Below are positions 34,131-44,053 of a DNA stretch of 64,000 nucleotides, piece after piece. This DNA is from Segatella copri (GTDB taxonomy: Bacteria > Bacteroidota > Bacteroidia > Bacteroidales > Bacteroidaceae). The stretch is taken from positions 310,001 through 374,000 of the forward strand of contig NZ_CATKVU010000006.1 of NCBI RefSeq assembly GCF_949820605.1, in the 5' to 3' direction. Within the stretch, counting starts at the first letter, position 1; every line of letters begins with the position of its first letter. Made by a program: the position numbers and the translations under genes. Under the pieces are notes generated by a model that saw only the letters and a program-made list of their open reading frames with translations, was not told where the DNA came from and ran no database searches.

Positions 34131-36665
34131 CTAAATCACCTTGACACTCTTTTTTCCTCCTCTTCCATCAATCACGATTTTCTCGAAGACGATGGCTGGG
34201 TCGTTAGGAGTGAGGGTGAGGGTGTGGATGCCATCGGATGAGGCTGGCAGCTCTAGCTCTATCACCTTGTCCACGATGCGAGTGGCTATCGTTGGATAAT
34301 AGATATTGTAGATATTCTCCGGCTTCTCGTTCAAATCTTTGTTGAAGTTAATCTCTACAGGAGAAGTGCCATCTAAACTTACACCATAGGTTAAGCCGCC
34401 CTTGTTGAGATAATCCAAGGTTGATTTGGTAATCACATGAATGCGAACCTTCTGCTTGCCATTAAATGCCTTGCCATCCGAAGTTTTGCTAACTTGCATC
34501 TTAAACTTGTAAGTGATGCTAGCTCCCTTTACACTCTTAGTATATGGCATCAGAGTCATTGCCGATACGCTTTTGCCCATGAAAGGAATCTCTGTCCATT
34601 TAGCCTCGGCAGCATCCGTCTTGCTGCTATAGTAAGGAGCTTCGATTTCTACCACGCCGTTGTTTTCGCTGATAATCACTCCATCCTTGGAGGTTACCCG
34701 GAAGAGCTCCGGACAGGTATCCTTCTCGAAATCATCATTCCAACTCTTATAGCCGATATGCTTCTGGGTCATCATTCCGTTCCACTTGCCGCCAGCCATC
34801 TTATGGTTGTAATAGTCGCAGATGAGTGAATCGCGCTTGAAGAGGCGTTCGCATTCATCAGCCCATACATTCGCCTTCGGATTGCCCTGCTTGTAGAGGG
34901 CGTGGTTCTGTGCCTGGGCAAAGTACATCTGGTGCAGATTGCTCATCAGCTCGATAGGGAAGAGGATGATCTGGCGATAGGCATCGTGATAGGATGCCGG
35001 CAGACTGTTGTACTGGCGTAGTGCATCGGCTTCGAGCTGGAGATACTGGTTTTCCACCTCCTGCCATTCACCGTTTTCCAGACTGTAGGTGTTCTTGTCA
35101 AGCATCTCTGGGGTGCAGCGGCCGTTGTACTTGCAGATGAGGTTCAGAATGCGGGCTGCTTCATCGGCCTGCGATTCACCAAACTGCTGTGCGCACCAGT
35201 CGCGGGTATGGCGAGTGATGTTGTTTACATCGTATTTACGTGGATTCCAAGCCATGTCCATAAACTGACTGATAGGATATTCCATCGGCTTGAGGTCGCC
35301 AACATTGAGAATCCAGAGACGGTCAATGCCATTCTCGTAAGCAAGCGTCAACTGCTCCCAAGGATTCTGCACAGGAGTAACGTTGAGCATCTTTGAGTTT
35401 CTTGGAGCACCTACGTAATCTACGTGATAGTATAAGCCCCAACCGCCTTTGTGCTTGCGTTCCTTGGCATTCGGCACACGGCGCACGTTACCCCAGTTGT
35501 CATCGCAGAGCAGGAGGGTTACGTCATCAGGCACCTTCATGCCCTTGTCGTAGTAATCCAATACCTCTTTATATAGTGCCCAGACCTGCGGGGTTTCGCT
35601 TGCCTTCTTTCCGGTTATGTCAGCGATAATCTTACGCTGGTCGTTGATGATGTTGGTCATCAGCTTAGTATCAGCCTCTTCGCTCATCGCTTCATCGCCG
35701 TCGCCGCGCATTCCGATGGTTACAATCTGTTCAGTACCCTTCATTCGCTCAATGCCTTCACGGAAGAACTTCTGCAGGTTTGCCTTGTTTTTCTGGTAGT
35801 TCCATGGTCCCCATCCCTTTCGGTTGCGGGCGTATTCCTGATGGTTGCGTGCCATCGGCTCATGATGGGAAGTACTCATCACTACGCCCATCTCATCTGC
35901 CGTCTTCTCGTTTTCAGGGTCATCGGCATAGAAAGCCCAGCCCCACATGGCAGGCCACATCATGTTACCTCTCAGTCGCAATACCAGTTCGAAGACGCGC
36001 TGATAGAATCGGTGGTCGCCATACTCGGTGCCGTAGGTGTTCTTTACCCAAGAGGTGAGGCCGGGAGCTTCATCGTTGAGGAAGATGCCGCGATAGCGTA
36101 CGGCTGGTTCACCATCTGTATAGATTCCCTTGTTTACGAAAATGGAATCGTGATGCTCTATAGGCACGTCGGCCCAGTCGTACCAAGGTGAAACGCCCAT
36201 CTGCTGCGAGAGTTCGTAGATGCCATAGATGGTGCCTCGGCGGTCGCTGCCAGCAATGACGAGCTGACCATCTGTGAGCGTGATGATAAACTTTTCCCGT
36301 TTGCCCTTCAGTAGATTTCCGTTGATGCGCTTCTGTTTCACCAGTTGGTCGATGGCTGCTGAATGGCCGATGGTACCTACGAGGATAGCTGGTCGGACAG
36401 TGTCGGCTTTTTTCAGAAAACCGGCATCCGAGGTGAGGGTGGCTGTGGCTCCACTCACACTTTTTATATCTTTCAGCAGGGCATGAGCAGCATAGCTCAC
36501 TCCCTTGCAGTCGTTGGTATCCATGTAGATTTCTACCTGGTTGTTGGCATTCAGCAGCAAGTCTCCTTGCTTGAAATTCACAAATCTGTCGGCTGCGCTC
36601 ATGCTGATAGTTGAGAGCAGGGCAGCGCTTGCCAGGAATGTTCGCTTGATGTTGTTTAGTTTCAT
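34131..36665 (-). CDS. GH115 xylan alpha-1,2-glucuronidase
   Basis: An 844-residue secreted glycoside hydrolase with a signal peptide (...SMSA). GH115 features are visible: GSDRRGTIYGIYELSQQMG, SPWYDWADVPIE, YRGIFLNDEAPGLTSW, LRGNMMWPAMW, GMRGDGDEAM, LLLCDDNWGNVRRV and NPWEQLTLAYENG. A C-terminal beta domain (about residues 650-844) is usual. GH115 enzymes remove 4-O-methyl-glucuronic acid side chains from glucuronoxylan; the protein probably acts in the periplasm or at the surface. It is not in an obvious polysaccharide-utilisation operon here. Confidence 0.94.
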   Translation of the reverse strand: MKLNNIKRTFLASAALLSTISMSAADRFVNFKQGDLLLNANNQVEIYMDTNDCKGVSYAAHALLKDIKSVSGATATLTSDAGFLKKADTVRPAILVGTIGHSAAIDQLVKQKRINGNLLKGKREKFIITLTDGQLVIAGSDRRGTIYGIYELSQQMGVSPWYDWADVPIEHHDSIFVNKGIYTDGEPAVRYRGIFLNDEAPGLTSWVKNTYGTEYGDHRFYQRVFELVLRLRGNMMWPAMWGWAFYADDPENEKTADEMGVVMSTSHHEPMARNHQEYARNRKGWGPWNYQKNKANLQKFFREGIERMKGTEQIVTIGMRGDGDEAMSEEADTKLMTNIINDQRKIIADITGKKASETPQVWALYKEVLDYYDKGMKVPDDVTLLLCDDNWGNVRRVPNAKERKHKGGWGLYYHVDYVGAPRNSKMLNVTPVQNPWEQLTLAYENGIDRLWILNVGDLKPMEYPISQFMDMAWNPRKYDVNNITRHTRDWCAQQFGESQADEAARILNLICKYNGRCTPEMLDKNTYSLENGEWQEVENQYLQLEADALRQYNSLPASYHDAYRQIILFPIELMSNLHQMYFAQAQNHALYKQGNPKANVWADECERLFKRDSLICDYYNHKMAGGKWNGMMTQKHIGYKSWNDDFEKDTCPELFRVTSKDGVIISENNGVVEIEAPYYSSKTDAAEAKWTEIPFMGKSVSAMTLMPYTKSVKGASITYKFKMQVSKTSDGKAFNGKQKVRIHVITKSTLDYLNKGGLTYGVSLDGTSPVEINFNKDLNEKPENIYNIYYPTIATRIVDKVIELELPASSDGIHTLTLTPNDPAIVFEKIVIDGRGGKKSVKVI

Positions 36666-36720
36666 ATTTATTTATTTTGTTGTTATTTCCCGATTGTCAG
36701 CAATGTGTTTTTGCCGGTTG

Positions 36721-36728
36721 CAAAGATA
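36721..36728 (-). promoter_or_regulatory. -7 element of the GH115 gene
   Basis: Minus-strand TATCTTTG (forward CAAAGATA), about 56 bp before the ATG at 36665. No exact TTTG lies 19-21 bp upstream. Confidence 0.45.
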
Positions 36729-36810
36729 GCCAAAACTATCCGAATGTACTTTATTTTATGTAACCTTTAGATTTTAATATGTTTCATTTTTACTTTTCTG
36801 TCCGTTTCTC

Positions 36811-36841
36811 TTTGTGTTTTCAAAGAAAAATAGTAATTTTG
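36811..36841 (+). promoter_or_regulatory. Promoter of dnaG
   Basis: TTTG (36811-36814), a 19-bp spacer and TAATTTTG (36834-36841) match the consensus fully. The leader is about 27 bases. Confidence 0.7.
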
Positions 36842-36872
36842 CATAGTAAAAACAGAAAAAAGAATATATATA

Positions 36873-38834
36873 ATGATAGACAGACCGACGATAGCAAAAA
36901 TTATGGATGCCACCAAGATAGAAGAGGTGGTATCTGAGTTTGTTACGCTCAAGAAGCGTGGCATCAATTATGTCGGCTTGTGTCCTTTTCATAACGATTC
37001 CAATCCATCTTTCTCTGTATCTCCAACAAGAGGTATCTGTCATTGCTTTACCTGCGGAAAGGGAGGCAATGCAATCAACTTTCTGATGGAACTGGAACAG
37101 ATGACCTATCCCGATGCCCTTCGCTGGCTCGCCAAGAAATATAAAATTGAGATTCAGGAACGGGAACTGACCAACGAAGAAAAACAGCGCGAGAGCGAAA
37201 GGGAATCCATGTTTATCGTCAACGATTGGGCGGCGAAATATTTTCAGGATATTCTCTTGCATGATGTGGATGGCATCGCTATCGGTATGGCCTATTTCCG
37301 AGGAAGAGGTTTCAGGGATGATATCATCAGAAAATTCCAGTTGGGTTTTGCGCTCCCTAAGCGTACTGCTCTTGCTGAGGCGGCTAAGGCGGCTGGCTAT
37401 AATCCGAAATATCTGGTTGATACGGGACTCTGCTTCAAGGTGGATAAGGACGAAGCCGGCAATAAGTCGGGTGAGGATAAGATTCTTGACCGTTTTTCTG
37501 GTAGAGCCATCTTCCCCTGGTTCAGCGTGAGCGGCAAGGTGGTGGCTTTTGGCGGACGAGTTCTCGACAGCCGAACCAAGGGCATCAGCCAGAAATATGT
37601 CAACTCGCCTGATAGCGTTATCTATCATAAGGAGCGCGAACTCTATGGACTCTATCAGGCCAAGAAGGCGATAGCCAAGGAGGATTGTGTCTTTATGGTG
37701 GAAGGATACACCGATGTTATCTCGATGCATCAGTGTGGCATCGAAAATGTAGTGGCTAACTCGGGTACAGCGCTGAGCGTGCATCAGATTAGATTGCTGC
37801 ACCGCTTTACCAGTAATATCGTTCTTCTCTATGACGGCGATAATGCGGGTATTCATGCTGCGCTGCGAGGTACCGATATGCTGCTTGAAGAAGAGATGAA
37901 CGTAAAGGTACTCTTTCTCCCTGACGGTAATGACCCTGACAGTTTCGCCCGCAGTCATTCGGCAGAGGAATTCAGAAGATATATTCAGGAGAATCAGACC
38001 GATTTCATACAGTTTAAGACCGATATTCTGCTACGCGGCGTGACAGACCCTGTAAAGCGAAGCCAGGCTATCAATTCGATTGTAGAGAGCATCTCGAAAA
38101 TCAAGAATCAGATAACGCGCGCTTCTTATATCACCGACTGTTCTCACCGTTTGGGCGTGAACGAGGCAATCATCGTGAATGCCTTGAATAATTTTGTGCG
38201 AAACGGTATGAGTGAGCAGGTAAAGGCAGAGCGACGTGCTGCGGGATTGAAAGATTCGACTGTAGCGGCAGCGCAGCAGGCGCAATCAGCAATGAGAGCG
38301 GTTACCCCACTGGATAAACTTCTGGAGGTAGAAGGACTTCTGGTACAGTTGATTATTCATCATGGCGACCAACTCATCACGGTACAGGATGTAGACGGAA
38401 ATGATGTGGAGGTAGCTGTGGCCCAGTATATCAGTCTTGATTTGGGTGGAGATGGCTTTAAGTTTCATAATGATTTATATAATCAGATTATGCAGGAGGC
38501 TGTGGAGCATCTCGAAAAAGAAGATGATTTTGTCGCCGAAACTTATTTTGCCAATCATCCGAATCCGGAAATCAGCAGGTTGGCAGGTTTGCCTACAGGT
38601 GCCCAGGAGGTATCTACGGCTAGTCTGCAGATGAAGATGAGTGCCGACAAACTCCGTCAGTTTGTCTTTAAAGACATCTTGAGCTTCCGTACTCATTATA
38701 TTGCTCAGCGTATTATTGAGGTTCAGCAGGAATTTGCCAAGAATCCGACCAATCGTGAACTGCTGCAGGAGTTTATGAAACTCAAGCAGATGAACACGCT
38801 TCTGGCGAGTCAGGCAAACAATATCTTCAATTAA
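36873..38834 (+). CDS. dnaG: DNA primase
   Basis: A 653-residue primase that makes RNA primers for replication. The N-terminal CHC2 zinc finger is complete (CPFHNDSNPSF ... CHCFTCGKGGN), followed by the RNA-polymerase core and Toprim domain (FMVEGYTDVISMHQ, LLYDGDNAGIHA) and a C-terminal helicase-interaction region. Length is normal. The cardiolipin synthase gene follows after 70 bp on the same strand and may be co-transcribed. Confidence 0.97.
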   Translation: MIDRPTIAKIMDATKIEEVVSEFVTLKKRGINYVGLCPFHNDSNPSFSVSPTRGICHCFTCGKGGNAINFLMELEQMTYPDALRWLAKKYKIEIQERELTNEEKQRESERESMFIVNDWAAKYFQDILLHDVDGIAIGMAYFRGRGFRDDIIRKFQLGFALPKRTALAEAAKAAGYNPKYLVDTGLCFKVDKDEAGNKSGEDKILDRFSGRAIFPWFSVSGKVVAFGGRVLDSRTKGISQKYVNSPDSVIYHKERELYGLYQAKKAIAKEDCVFMVEGYTDVISMHQCGIENVVANSGTALSVHQIRLLHRFTSNIVLLYDGDNAGIHAALRGTDMLLEEEMNVKVLFLPDGNDPDSFARSHSAEEFRRYIQENQTDFIQFKTDILLRGVTDPVKRSQAINSIVESISKIKNQITRASYITDCSHRLGVNEAIIVNALNNFVRNGMSEQVKAERRAAGLKDSTVAAAQQAQSAMRAVTPLDKLLEVEGLLVQLIIHHGDQLITVQDVDGNDVEVAVAQYISLDLGGDGFKFHNDLYNQIMQEAVEHLEKEDDFVAETYFANHPNPEISRLAGLPTGAQEVSTASLQMKMSADKLRQFVFKDILSFRTHYIAQRIIEVQQEFAKNPTNRELLQEFMKLKQMNTLLASQANNIFN

Positions 38835-38904
38835 CCGGAACTCCTGTCCTGTGGGGGAGAAACTCTGTAAAGAAGTATTAGAGATTTAAAAGGAGAAATG
38901 CTAT

Positions 38905-40329
38905 ATGATTTATTTTCACTGGATATATCTGTTGCTTTATGTCGTGATAACCGTTCCGGCTATCATTACCGTCTTGATGGACAATCGTCAGCCCGCCAAG
39001 ACGATGGCATGGATATTGGTCTTCTTCTTCATCCCCTTTGTGGGTATTATCTTCTATTTCTTCTTCGGACAGAATACCCGCAAGGAACGTCTTATCAGCG
39101 ACCGCAGCATGGACCAGCTCACCAAGCGCTCCATGCTCGAGTTCGTAGAGCAGGAGAATCTTCACCTGCCAGACAGCAATAAACCGCTGATGAATCTCTT
39201 TGCCAACCAGAGTTGGGCGCTGCCTTTTAAAGATAATCAGGTGGATATTTATACCGATGGCTACGATTTCTTCCTTACCTTATTATATAATATAGGACAG
39301 GCAAAGCATCATATTCATCTCGATACCTATATCTTCGAAGCCGATGCCTTGGGATATCTGATAGCTGATGCCTTGATTGATAAGGCGGAGCAGGGAGTGG
39401 AGGTGCGACTGATTTATGATGATGTAGGCTGCTGGAAAGTGAAGGATGAATTCTTTGAACGTATGCGTGATGCAGGCATTGATATACATTCGTTCATGCC
39501 AGTCCGCTTTCCGGCTTTTACGAGTAAGGTAAACTATCGTAACCACCGCAAACTCTGTGTCATAGATGGTAAGGTGGGCTTTATCGGCGGCATGAATATA
39601 GCTCTGCGCTATGTGAAAGGTGATAAGAAACAGGCTTGGCGCGATACGCATCTCCGTATTGAGGGCGGTGGCGTTTACGCCATTCAGAGAGCCTTTCTGG
39701 TAGACTGGTATTTCGTAGACCGTACGTTGGTTACCAATCGCCAGTATTATCCGCCGGTCAGTGCGCATATCCACAACAATTGTCTCGTACAGATAGTTAC
39801 GAGCAGTCCTATCAGTCCTTGGCCTGATATCATGCAGGGCTATGTCCGCATCCTGCTTCAGGCCCGGAAGTATGTGTATATGGAAACGCCTTATTTCTTG
39901 CCAACTGAACCCGTATTGTTTGCCATGCGAACAGCAGCTCTGGCGGGTGTGGATATCCGTCTGATGTTGCCTCGTCATGCTGATGCCAAACTGGTAGAGT
40001 GGGCATCACGTTCGTATGTGATGGAGGCGATAGAGGCTGGCGTAAAGGTTTATCTCTATACGGCAGGCTTTAATCATAGTAAATTGCTCGTAAGTGATGA
40101 TAATCTCTGTACGATAGGCAGTACGAATATCGATTTCCGAAGTTTTGAGAATAATTTCGAAGCGAATGCGTTCTTCTTTGATGAGGGGATGGCGCAGCGC
40201 GTGAAGGCTGTCTATCTGCGGGATGAGGCGAAGAGCATCCTGGTAGATGATGTATCTTATTTCGTAAAACGTCCGTTCCTGCAGCGCCTTTTCGAGAGTA
40301 CGGTAAGATTACTCTCGCCGCTGTTGTAA
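38905..40329 (+). CDS. cls: Cardiolipin synthase
   Basis: A 474-residue membrane enzyme that joins two phosphatidylglycerol molecules, or a close variant reaction. Two N-terminal membrane helices (residues 5-55, PLDN_N type) are followed by two phospholipase-D HKD motifs: NYRNHRKLCVIDGKVGFIGG and FNHSKLLVSDDNLCTIGSTN. Both catalytic motifs are intact. Confidence 0.95.
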   Translation: MIYFHWIYLLLYVVITVPAIITVLMDNRQPAKTMAWILVFFFIPFVGIIFYFFFGQNTRKERLISDRSMDQLTKRSMLEFVEQENLHLPDSNKPLMNLFANQSWALPFKDNQVDIYTDGYDFFLTLLYNIGQAKHHIHLDTYIFEADALGYLIADALIDKAEQGVEVRLIYDDVGCWKVKDEFFERMRDAGIDIHSFMPVRFPAFTSKVNYRNHRKLCVIDGKVGFIGGMNIALRYVKGDKKQAWRDTHLRIEGGGVYAIQRAFLVDWYFVDRTLVTNRQYYPPVSAHIHNNCLVQIVTSSPISPWPDIMQGYVRILLQARKYVYMETPYFLPTEPVLFAMRTAALAGVDIRLMLPRHADAKLVEWASRSYVMEAIEAGVKVYLYTAGFNHSKLLVSDDNLCTIGSTNIDFRSFENNFEANAFFFDEGMAQRVKAVYLRDEAKSILVDDVSYFVKRPFLQRLFESTVRLLSPLL

Positions 40330-40334
40330 CGAAT

Positions 40335-40378
40335 AAATCCCCGTTTGCATCTTGTCTGGTGCAAACGGGGATTTTTTC
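40335..40378. terminator. Bidirectional terminator between cls and rsmD
   Basis: AAATCCCCGTTTGCA (from 40335) pairs with TGCAAACGGGGATTT, followed by T5. It separates two convergent genes. Confidence 0.9.
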
Positions 40379-40909
40379 CTATCTGAATATTGAGAAGTTT
40401 ACGCTTCCGTAACTTCTGTGCTCCAGAAATCGTGGATGCTCGGAGAAATCATAGTCTTTGCCATGCTCAAAGACGAAGATGCCTCCTTCGTTGAGATAGT
40501 CACCATTCAGAACGAGGTTTGGAATCTGCGGCAGCTCCTTCAGGGCGTATGGAGGATCGGCAAAGATAAAGTCAAACTTCTGCTTGCAGGTCTTCAGGAA
40601 ACGGAATACATCACCACGAATCAGAATATCTTTGTCTTCGCCCAACTTCTGAAAACATTGGCGTATGAAGTTGGCATGATCGCGGTCGGCCTCTACGCTG
40701 ATTACCCGGTTGCAGCCTCGTGATACCAGTTCGAGCGAAATACTGCCCGTACCGGCAAAAAGGTCGAGGGCAGAGGTATCTTCGAAATCAATATATCCCT
40801 GCAGCACATTAAAGATGTTCTCCTTTGCAAAATCTGTTGTCGGACGTGCCTTAAACGAACGTGGAATGTCGAAATGGCGTCCCTTATATAGTCCTGTTAT
40901 GATTCTCAT
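40379..40909 (-). CDS. rsmD: 16S rRNA guanine-N2 methyltransferase RsmD
   Basis: A 176-residue methyltransferase for G966 of 16S rRNA. The start MRIITGLYKGRHFDIP, motif I ALDLFAGTGSISLELVSRG and the catalytic motif FIFADPPYAL are diagnostic. It is the last gene of a run with the DUF3822 and pseudopilin-like genes; the 95-bp gap contains TTGAACATT and AACTATCAACT repeat words. Confidence 0.95.
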   Translation of the reverse strand: MRIITGLYKGRHFDIPRSFKARPTTDFAKENIFNVLQGYIDFEDTSALDLFAGTGSISLELVSRGCNRVISVEADRDHANFIRQCFQKLGEDKDILIRGDVFRFLKTCKQKFDFIFADPPYALKELPQIPNLVLNGDYLNEGGIFVFEHGKDYDFSEHPRFLEHRSYGSVNFSIFR

Positions 40910-41003
40910 ATTTACTTTGAACTTTGAATGTTGAACATTGAACTTTATGATAAGCTATTCTGTTGAATTCTTAACTATCAACTTTTAACTATCAACTCTT
41001 GTC

Positions 41004-41825
41004 TTACTTACTTAGGTACAGCGCCATCAAATCGAATGGCAGACCTTTAATCTCTGTGATGGGCGCACGGTTGAATTCGGCGGCAGGATTCAGAATGAAG
41101 GTCTTCTTGATATAGAGTTTCGTGTTGTAGAGGAACCAGTCCTTATCCGGAACATTGCCTGATACATGCAACTCATCCTGCATCTGGTTGAATCCTAACT
41201 GCTTCCATACATAGAGAATGAAATAGAGGGCATCCTTGGCATGCTCGGCATTGAACGAGTTGAAGAATTTGAAACGGTTCTTCTCAAAACCGAAAACGTC
41301 CAGCTTCTTGTCGTGGAAATAAACATAGAGCTTGCGGTGAATGCCGGTGAAACTGCGATGGTGCAGATAGTGCCACATCGGTTGCATGATAGGTGTGAAG
41401 CGGACATCCTTAAAGTTGTCTTCTACCACCATCTTCAAATCCTTGTTGATAGGGAATACCGCTACCGCATTCAGTTCCGGCTGCACTCTGTAGAGAATGG
41501 CATCGCTGTTATGACTGTTGAAGGCATGCTGATAGAGCACATCGATATCCTCTTCATGAAATTCTTCGATAGGAACCAGCAGGATAGGCGAATCGAGATA
41601 TACGCGTACCTTCTGGTATCCCCGCTGCAGGAGAGTACTCTCCTTGAAAGCCTGACGCAAGTTGGCTGCCATCGAAACACCACTCTTTACTGTATAAGGT
41701 TCATAGATGAGCTGATGCTCAGCTTCACGGTCAACTACCGAAAAACTGAGGGTGTTTCTGCTCACGCGGATGGTGAGTCGTGCTTGCTGAATGTTGTTAC
41801 CTTTTATTTGCATATCTGTTACCAA
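41004..41825 (-). CDS. DUF3822 family protein
   Basis: A 273-residue soluble protein of the Bacteroidota-specific DUF3822 family, typically next to rsmD. Features include NTLSFSVVDREAEHQLIYEP at the N-terminus and a conserved central FAVFPINKDLKMVVEDNF-like segment. Its fold is thought to be actin/ASKHA-like, but the function is unknown. It overlaps the upstream gene by 7 bp. Confidence 0.85.
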   Translation of the reverse strand: MVTDMQIKGNNIQQARLTIRVSRNTLSFSVVDREAEHQLIYEPYTVKSGVSMAANLRQAFKESTLLQRGYQKVRVYLDSPILLVPIEEFHEEDIDVLYQHAFNSHNSDAILYRVQPELNAVAVFPINKDLKMVVEDNFKDVRFTPIMQPMWHYLHHRSFTGIHRKLYVYFHDKKLDVFGFEKNRFKFFNSFNAEHAKDALYFILYVWKQLGFNQMQDELHVSGNVPDKDWFLYNTKLYIKKTFILNPAAEFNRAPITEIKGLPFDLMALYLSK

Positions 41826-42298
41826 TTACCTGCGTTGTTATTATCTGTCGTTAAATCGCCTATCTTGAGTCCGGGATAGTTGCCGGCATAGTTGGCCTCC
41901 TCTATCTTCTGCTGGATGGAACCTTCATCGAGTCCGTCGAGGAAGGTTTCATAACCGGCCCCACATTCCATCACCGGAATCTGCTTACCGCTTTTTCCTA
42001 CGATAACCGTGGCTGCGAGTGTAAACTTCTTACCGTCGGCATAGGGAATGTATTGGGCATCTTCCTGTAAGAACTTGCCTTTTACCAGTGTCGGGAAATC
42101 GCCAGTATATACGCCGTGTTTCGCCTTGTATTTCTCTTCAGCCTGACGTATCTGCATCAGTTTTTCCTTCACCTCTGCTTCTCTGCTAGCCATGGCTTTC
42201 TGGAAGCGGATGGGCTGGCTCACACTCAGAATACAGAGTAGCATCATGATGATGACGCATGCTCCCAAAATATAATTATTCTTTATTCTTTTTCTCAT
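41819..42298 (-). CDS. Membrane-anchored pseudopilin-like protein
   Basis: A 159-residue protein with a short basic N-terminus, one membrane helix (residues 9-27) and a long amphipathic helix (QKAMASREAEVKEKLMQIRQ) continuing into a small globular C-terminus. This layout resembles type IV pilin-like proteins, though no prepilin cleavage motif is obvious. It is translationally coupled to the DUF3822 gene, an arrangement conserved in the order. Function unknown. Confidence 0.75.
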   Translation of the reverse strand: MRKRIKNNYILGACVIIMMLLCILSVSQPIRFQKAMASREAEVKEKLMQIRQAEEKYKAKHGVYTGDFPTLVKGKFLQEDAQYIPYADGKKFTLAATVIVGKSGKQIPVMECGAGYETFLDGLDEGSIQQKIEEANYAGNYPGLKIGDLTTDNNNAGNW

Positions 42299-42313
42299 TT
42301 CAAAAAGTATTAT

Positions 42314-42321
42314 TACTTTTG
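42314..42321 (+). promoter_or_regulatory. -7 element of the RecD-like helicase gene
   Basis: TACTTTTG matches TAnnTTTG; the leader would be about 50 bases. A minus-strand counterpart TATCTTTG (forward 42351-42358) may drive the divergent pseudopilin gene. Confidence 0.5.
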
Positions 42322-42375
42322 CACAGCAAATAGGTGCAGTAAATTTTCTGCAAAGATACTAAAAGTTTTCGAAAT

Positions 42376-43950
42376 ATGAACATTGAAGAGTTAAAATATC
42401 AGATATTACAGCAATTTGGCTTTCCGCCAACCCCAGAACAGGCTCAAGCGCTCGATGTTTTCGTGCAGTTTATGACGGATAGTAATCCTCATGCTGTGAT
42501 GATTCTCCGGGGTAGTGCGGGTACTGGTAAGACATCGCTTTCGGGTGCTATCGTCCGTACGCTCCGTGCTGTTCGCCAGAAGGTGATGCTCCTTGCTCCT
42601 ACGGGTAGGGCGGCTAAGGTCTTCTCTCTGAACAGCGGGATGCCTGCCTATACCATTCATCGCCGCATCTATCGCGAAAAGGCGTTTGCCGGAGTGGATG
42701 GCCAGTTCAATCTTAATGATAATCTCTATACTGATACGCTTTTTATGGTAGATGAGGCTTCGATGATTGCCAATCTGGGATTGGGTGGAACCACCTTTGG
42801 CAGCGGCTGTCTGCTAGATGATCTGGTTCATTTTGTATATCAGGGACGTAACGACCGCCTCTTGCTAATAGGCGATAAGGCACAGTTGCCTCCTGTTGGT
42901 GAGGAAGAATCACCAGCTCTTTCTGCTTCGATGCTCCAGGGGTATGGGCTGTCGGTTTATGAGTGCGATTTGAACGAGGTAGTCCGCCAGAGTCAGCAGT
43001 CGGGCATCCTCTTTAATGCTACCCGTATCCGCCAGATGATTACCCACGATGACATTACCCAACTGCCTAAAATCCGTTTCTCCGGTTTCTCGGATATCAG
43101 GGAGATGCCGGGTGCAGAACTCATCGAGGCTCTTGGCGACAGTTATCATCATGTAGGACTGGACGATACCATTGTTGTGACTCGTAGCAACAAGCGCGCC
43201 AACATCTTCAACCAGGGCATCCGCAACATGGTGCTTGATAGGGAAGAGGAACTGGAGAGTGGCGACATGCTGATGATTGTGAAGAACAATTATTATTGGA
43301 TGGAGGAAGAAAGAAAGAAAATAAAGGAAAGTGAAGAAAGAAGAGTGAAGAGTGAAGAAACTGCGTTCGGCGGCCGAAGGAAAAGCCAATTCAATAGTTT
43401 AGCTAATCATAAAGTTCCGAGTTCCAAGTTCAAAGTTCAAAGTAAAGAAGTTCAAAGTAACGAACTTCCTGCTTTCCTGGCTAATGGAGATAGGGCGAAG
43501 GTGATGAAGGTGAGCCGTCGCATCGACCTCTACGGCTTTCATTTTGCCACCCTTCTGTTGAAATTCCCCGATTATGACAATTATGAACTGGAGGCTACGG
43601 TATTACTGGACACTTTGACGAGTGAGGCTCCTGCTTTGACCCATGATCAGCAAGAGCAGCTTTTCCATAAGATAGAGGAAGATTATCAGGACATACCACT
43701 GAAGGCAGACCGTATGAAGGCAATCCGGCAGGATCCGTATTTCAATGCTCTGCAAGTGAAGTTTGCCTATGCCGTTACCTGTCATAAAGCGCAGGGCGGA
43801 CAGTGGTCGCATGTCTATGTAGACCAGGGCTATATGACGGATGATATGCTTACTCCCGATTATATCCATTGGCTCTATACTGCATTTACACGAGCCACAG
43901 AAATGCTGTATTTGGTGAATTGGCCAAAGACGCAGGTAGAAGGAGAGTGA
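42376..43950 (+). CDS. RecD-like ATP-dependent DNA helicase
   Basis: A 524-residue superfamily 1 helicase of the RecD2/TraA-like type. Walker A is RGSAGTGKTS near residue 45; other motifs are LLAPTGRAAKVFS, MVDEASMI, LIGDKAQLPPVG and the C-terminal VTCHKAQGGQWSHVYVD and YTAFTRATEML. Between KNNYYWM and FLANGD (about residues 312-360) there is a lysine- and serine-rich insertion of about 45 residues, encoded by repeat DNA (AAGTGAAGA and AAGTTCAAAGT words at 43310-43465) of a kind otherwise found between genes. The insertion keeps the reading frame. Confidence 0.92.
   Translation: MNIEELKYQILQQFGFPPTPEQAQALDVFVQFMTDSNPHAVMILRGSAGTGKTSLSGAIVRTLRAVRQKVMLLAPTGRAAKVFSLNSGMPAYTIHRRIYREKAFAGVDGQFNLNDNLYTDTLFMVDEASMIANLGLGGTTFGSGCLLDDLVHFVYQGRNDRLLLIGDKAQLPPVGEEESPALSASMLQGYGLSVYECDLNEVVRQSQQSGILFNATRIRQMITHDDITQLPKIRFSGFSDIREMPGAELIEALGDSYHHVGLDDTIVVTRSNKRANIFNQGIRNMVLDREEELESGDMLMIVKNNYYWMEEERKKIKESEERRVKSEETAFGGRRKSQFNSLANHKVPSSKFKVQSKEVQSNELPAFLANGDRAKVMKVSRRIDLYGFHFATLLLKFPDYDNYELEATVLLDTLTSEAPALTHDQQEQLFHKIEEDYQDIPLKADRMKAIRQDPYFNALQVKFAYAVTCHKAQGGQWSHVYVDQGYMTDDMLTPDYIHWLYTAFTRATEMLYLVNWPKTQVEGE
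43310..43465. repeat. Spacer-type repeat DNA inside the helicase gene
   Basis: The segment is made of GAAAGAAGAGTGAAGAGTGAA and AAGTTCAAAGTTCAAAGTAA words plus a GCGTTCGGCGGCCGAAGGA palindrome. AACTTTGAATGTTGAAC words of the same kind occur near 40917. It is translated in frame. Confidence 0.65.
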
Positions 43951-43994
43951 TATTACTCTTCTTCTTTTGTTCAGGATTTATATGAAAAGAAAAA

Positions 43995-44027
43995 AGTCCG
44001 GCTCTCTCTCGAAAGTCGGACTCTTAA
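43995..44027. terminator. Terminator between helicase gene and tRNA-Tyr
   Basis: AGTCCGGCT (from 43995) pairs with AAGTCGGACT (ending 44022), flanked by A-runs and T-runs. It can serve both convergent transcripts. Confidence 0.8.
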
Positions 44028-44053
44028 ATTTTTGAGTTATTTTTTGGGAAAAG

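Noticed and set aside
34437..36729. Several plus-strand ORFs opposite the GH115 gene
   Set aside because: They are mirror frames of a long, well-supported gene and carry no motifs.
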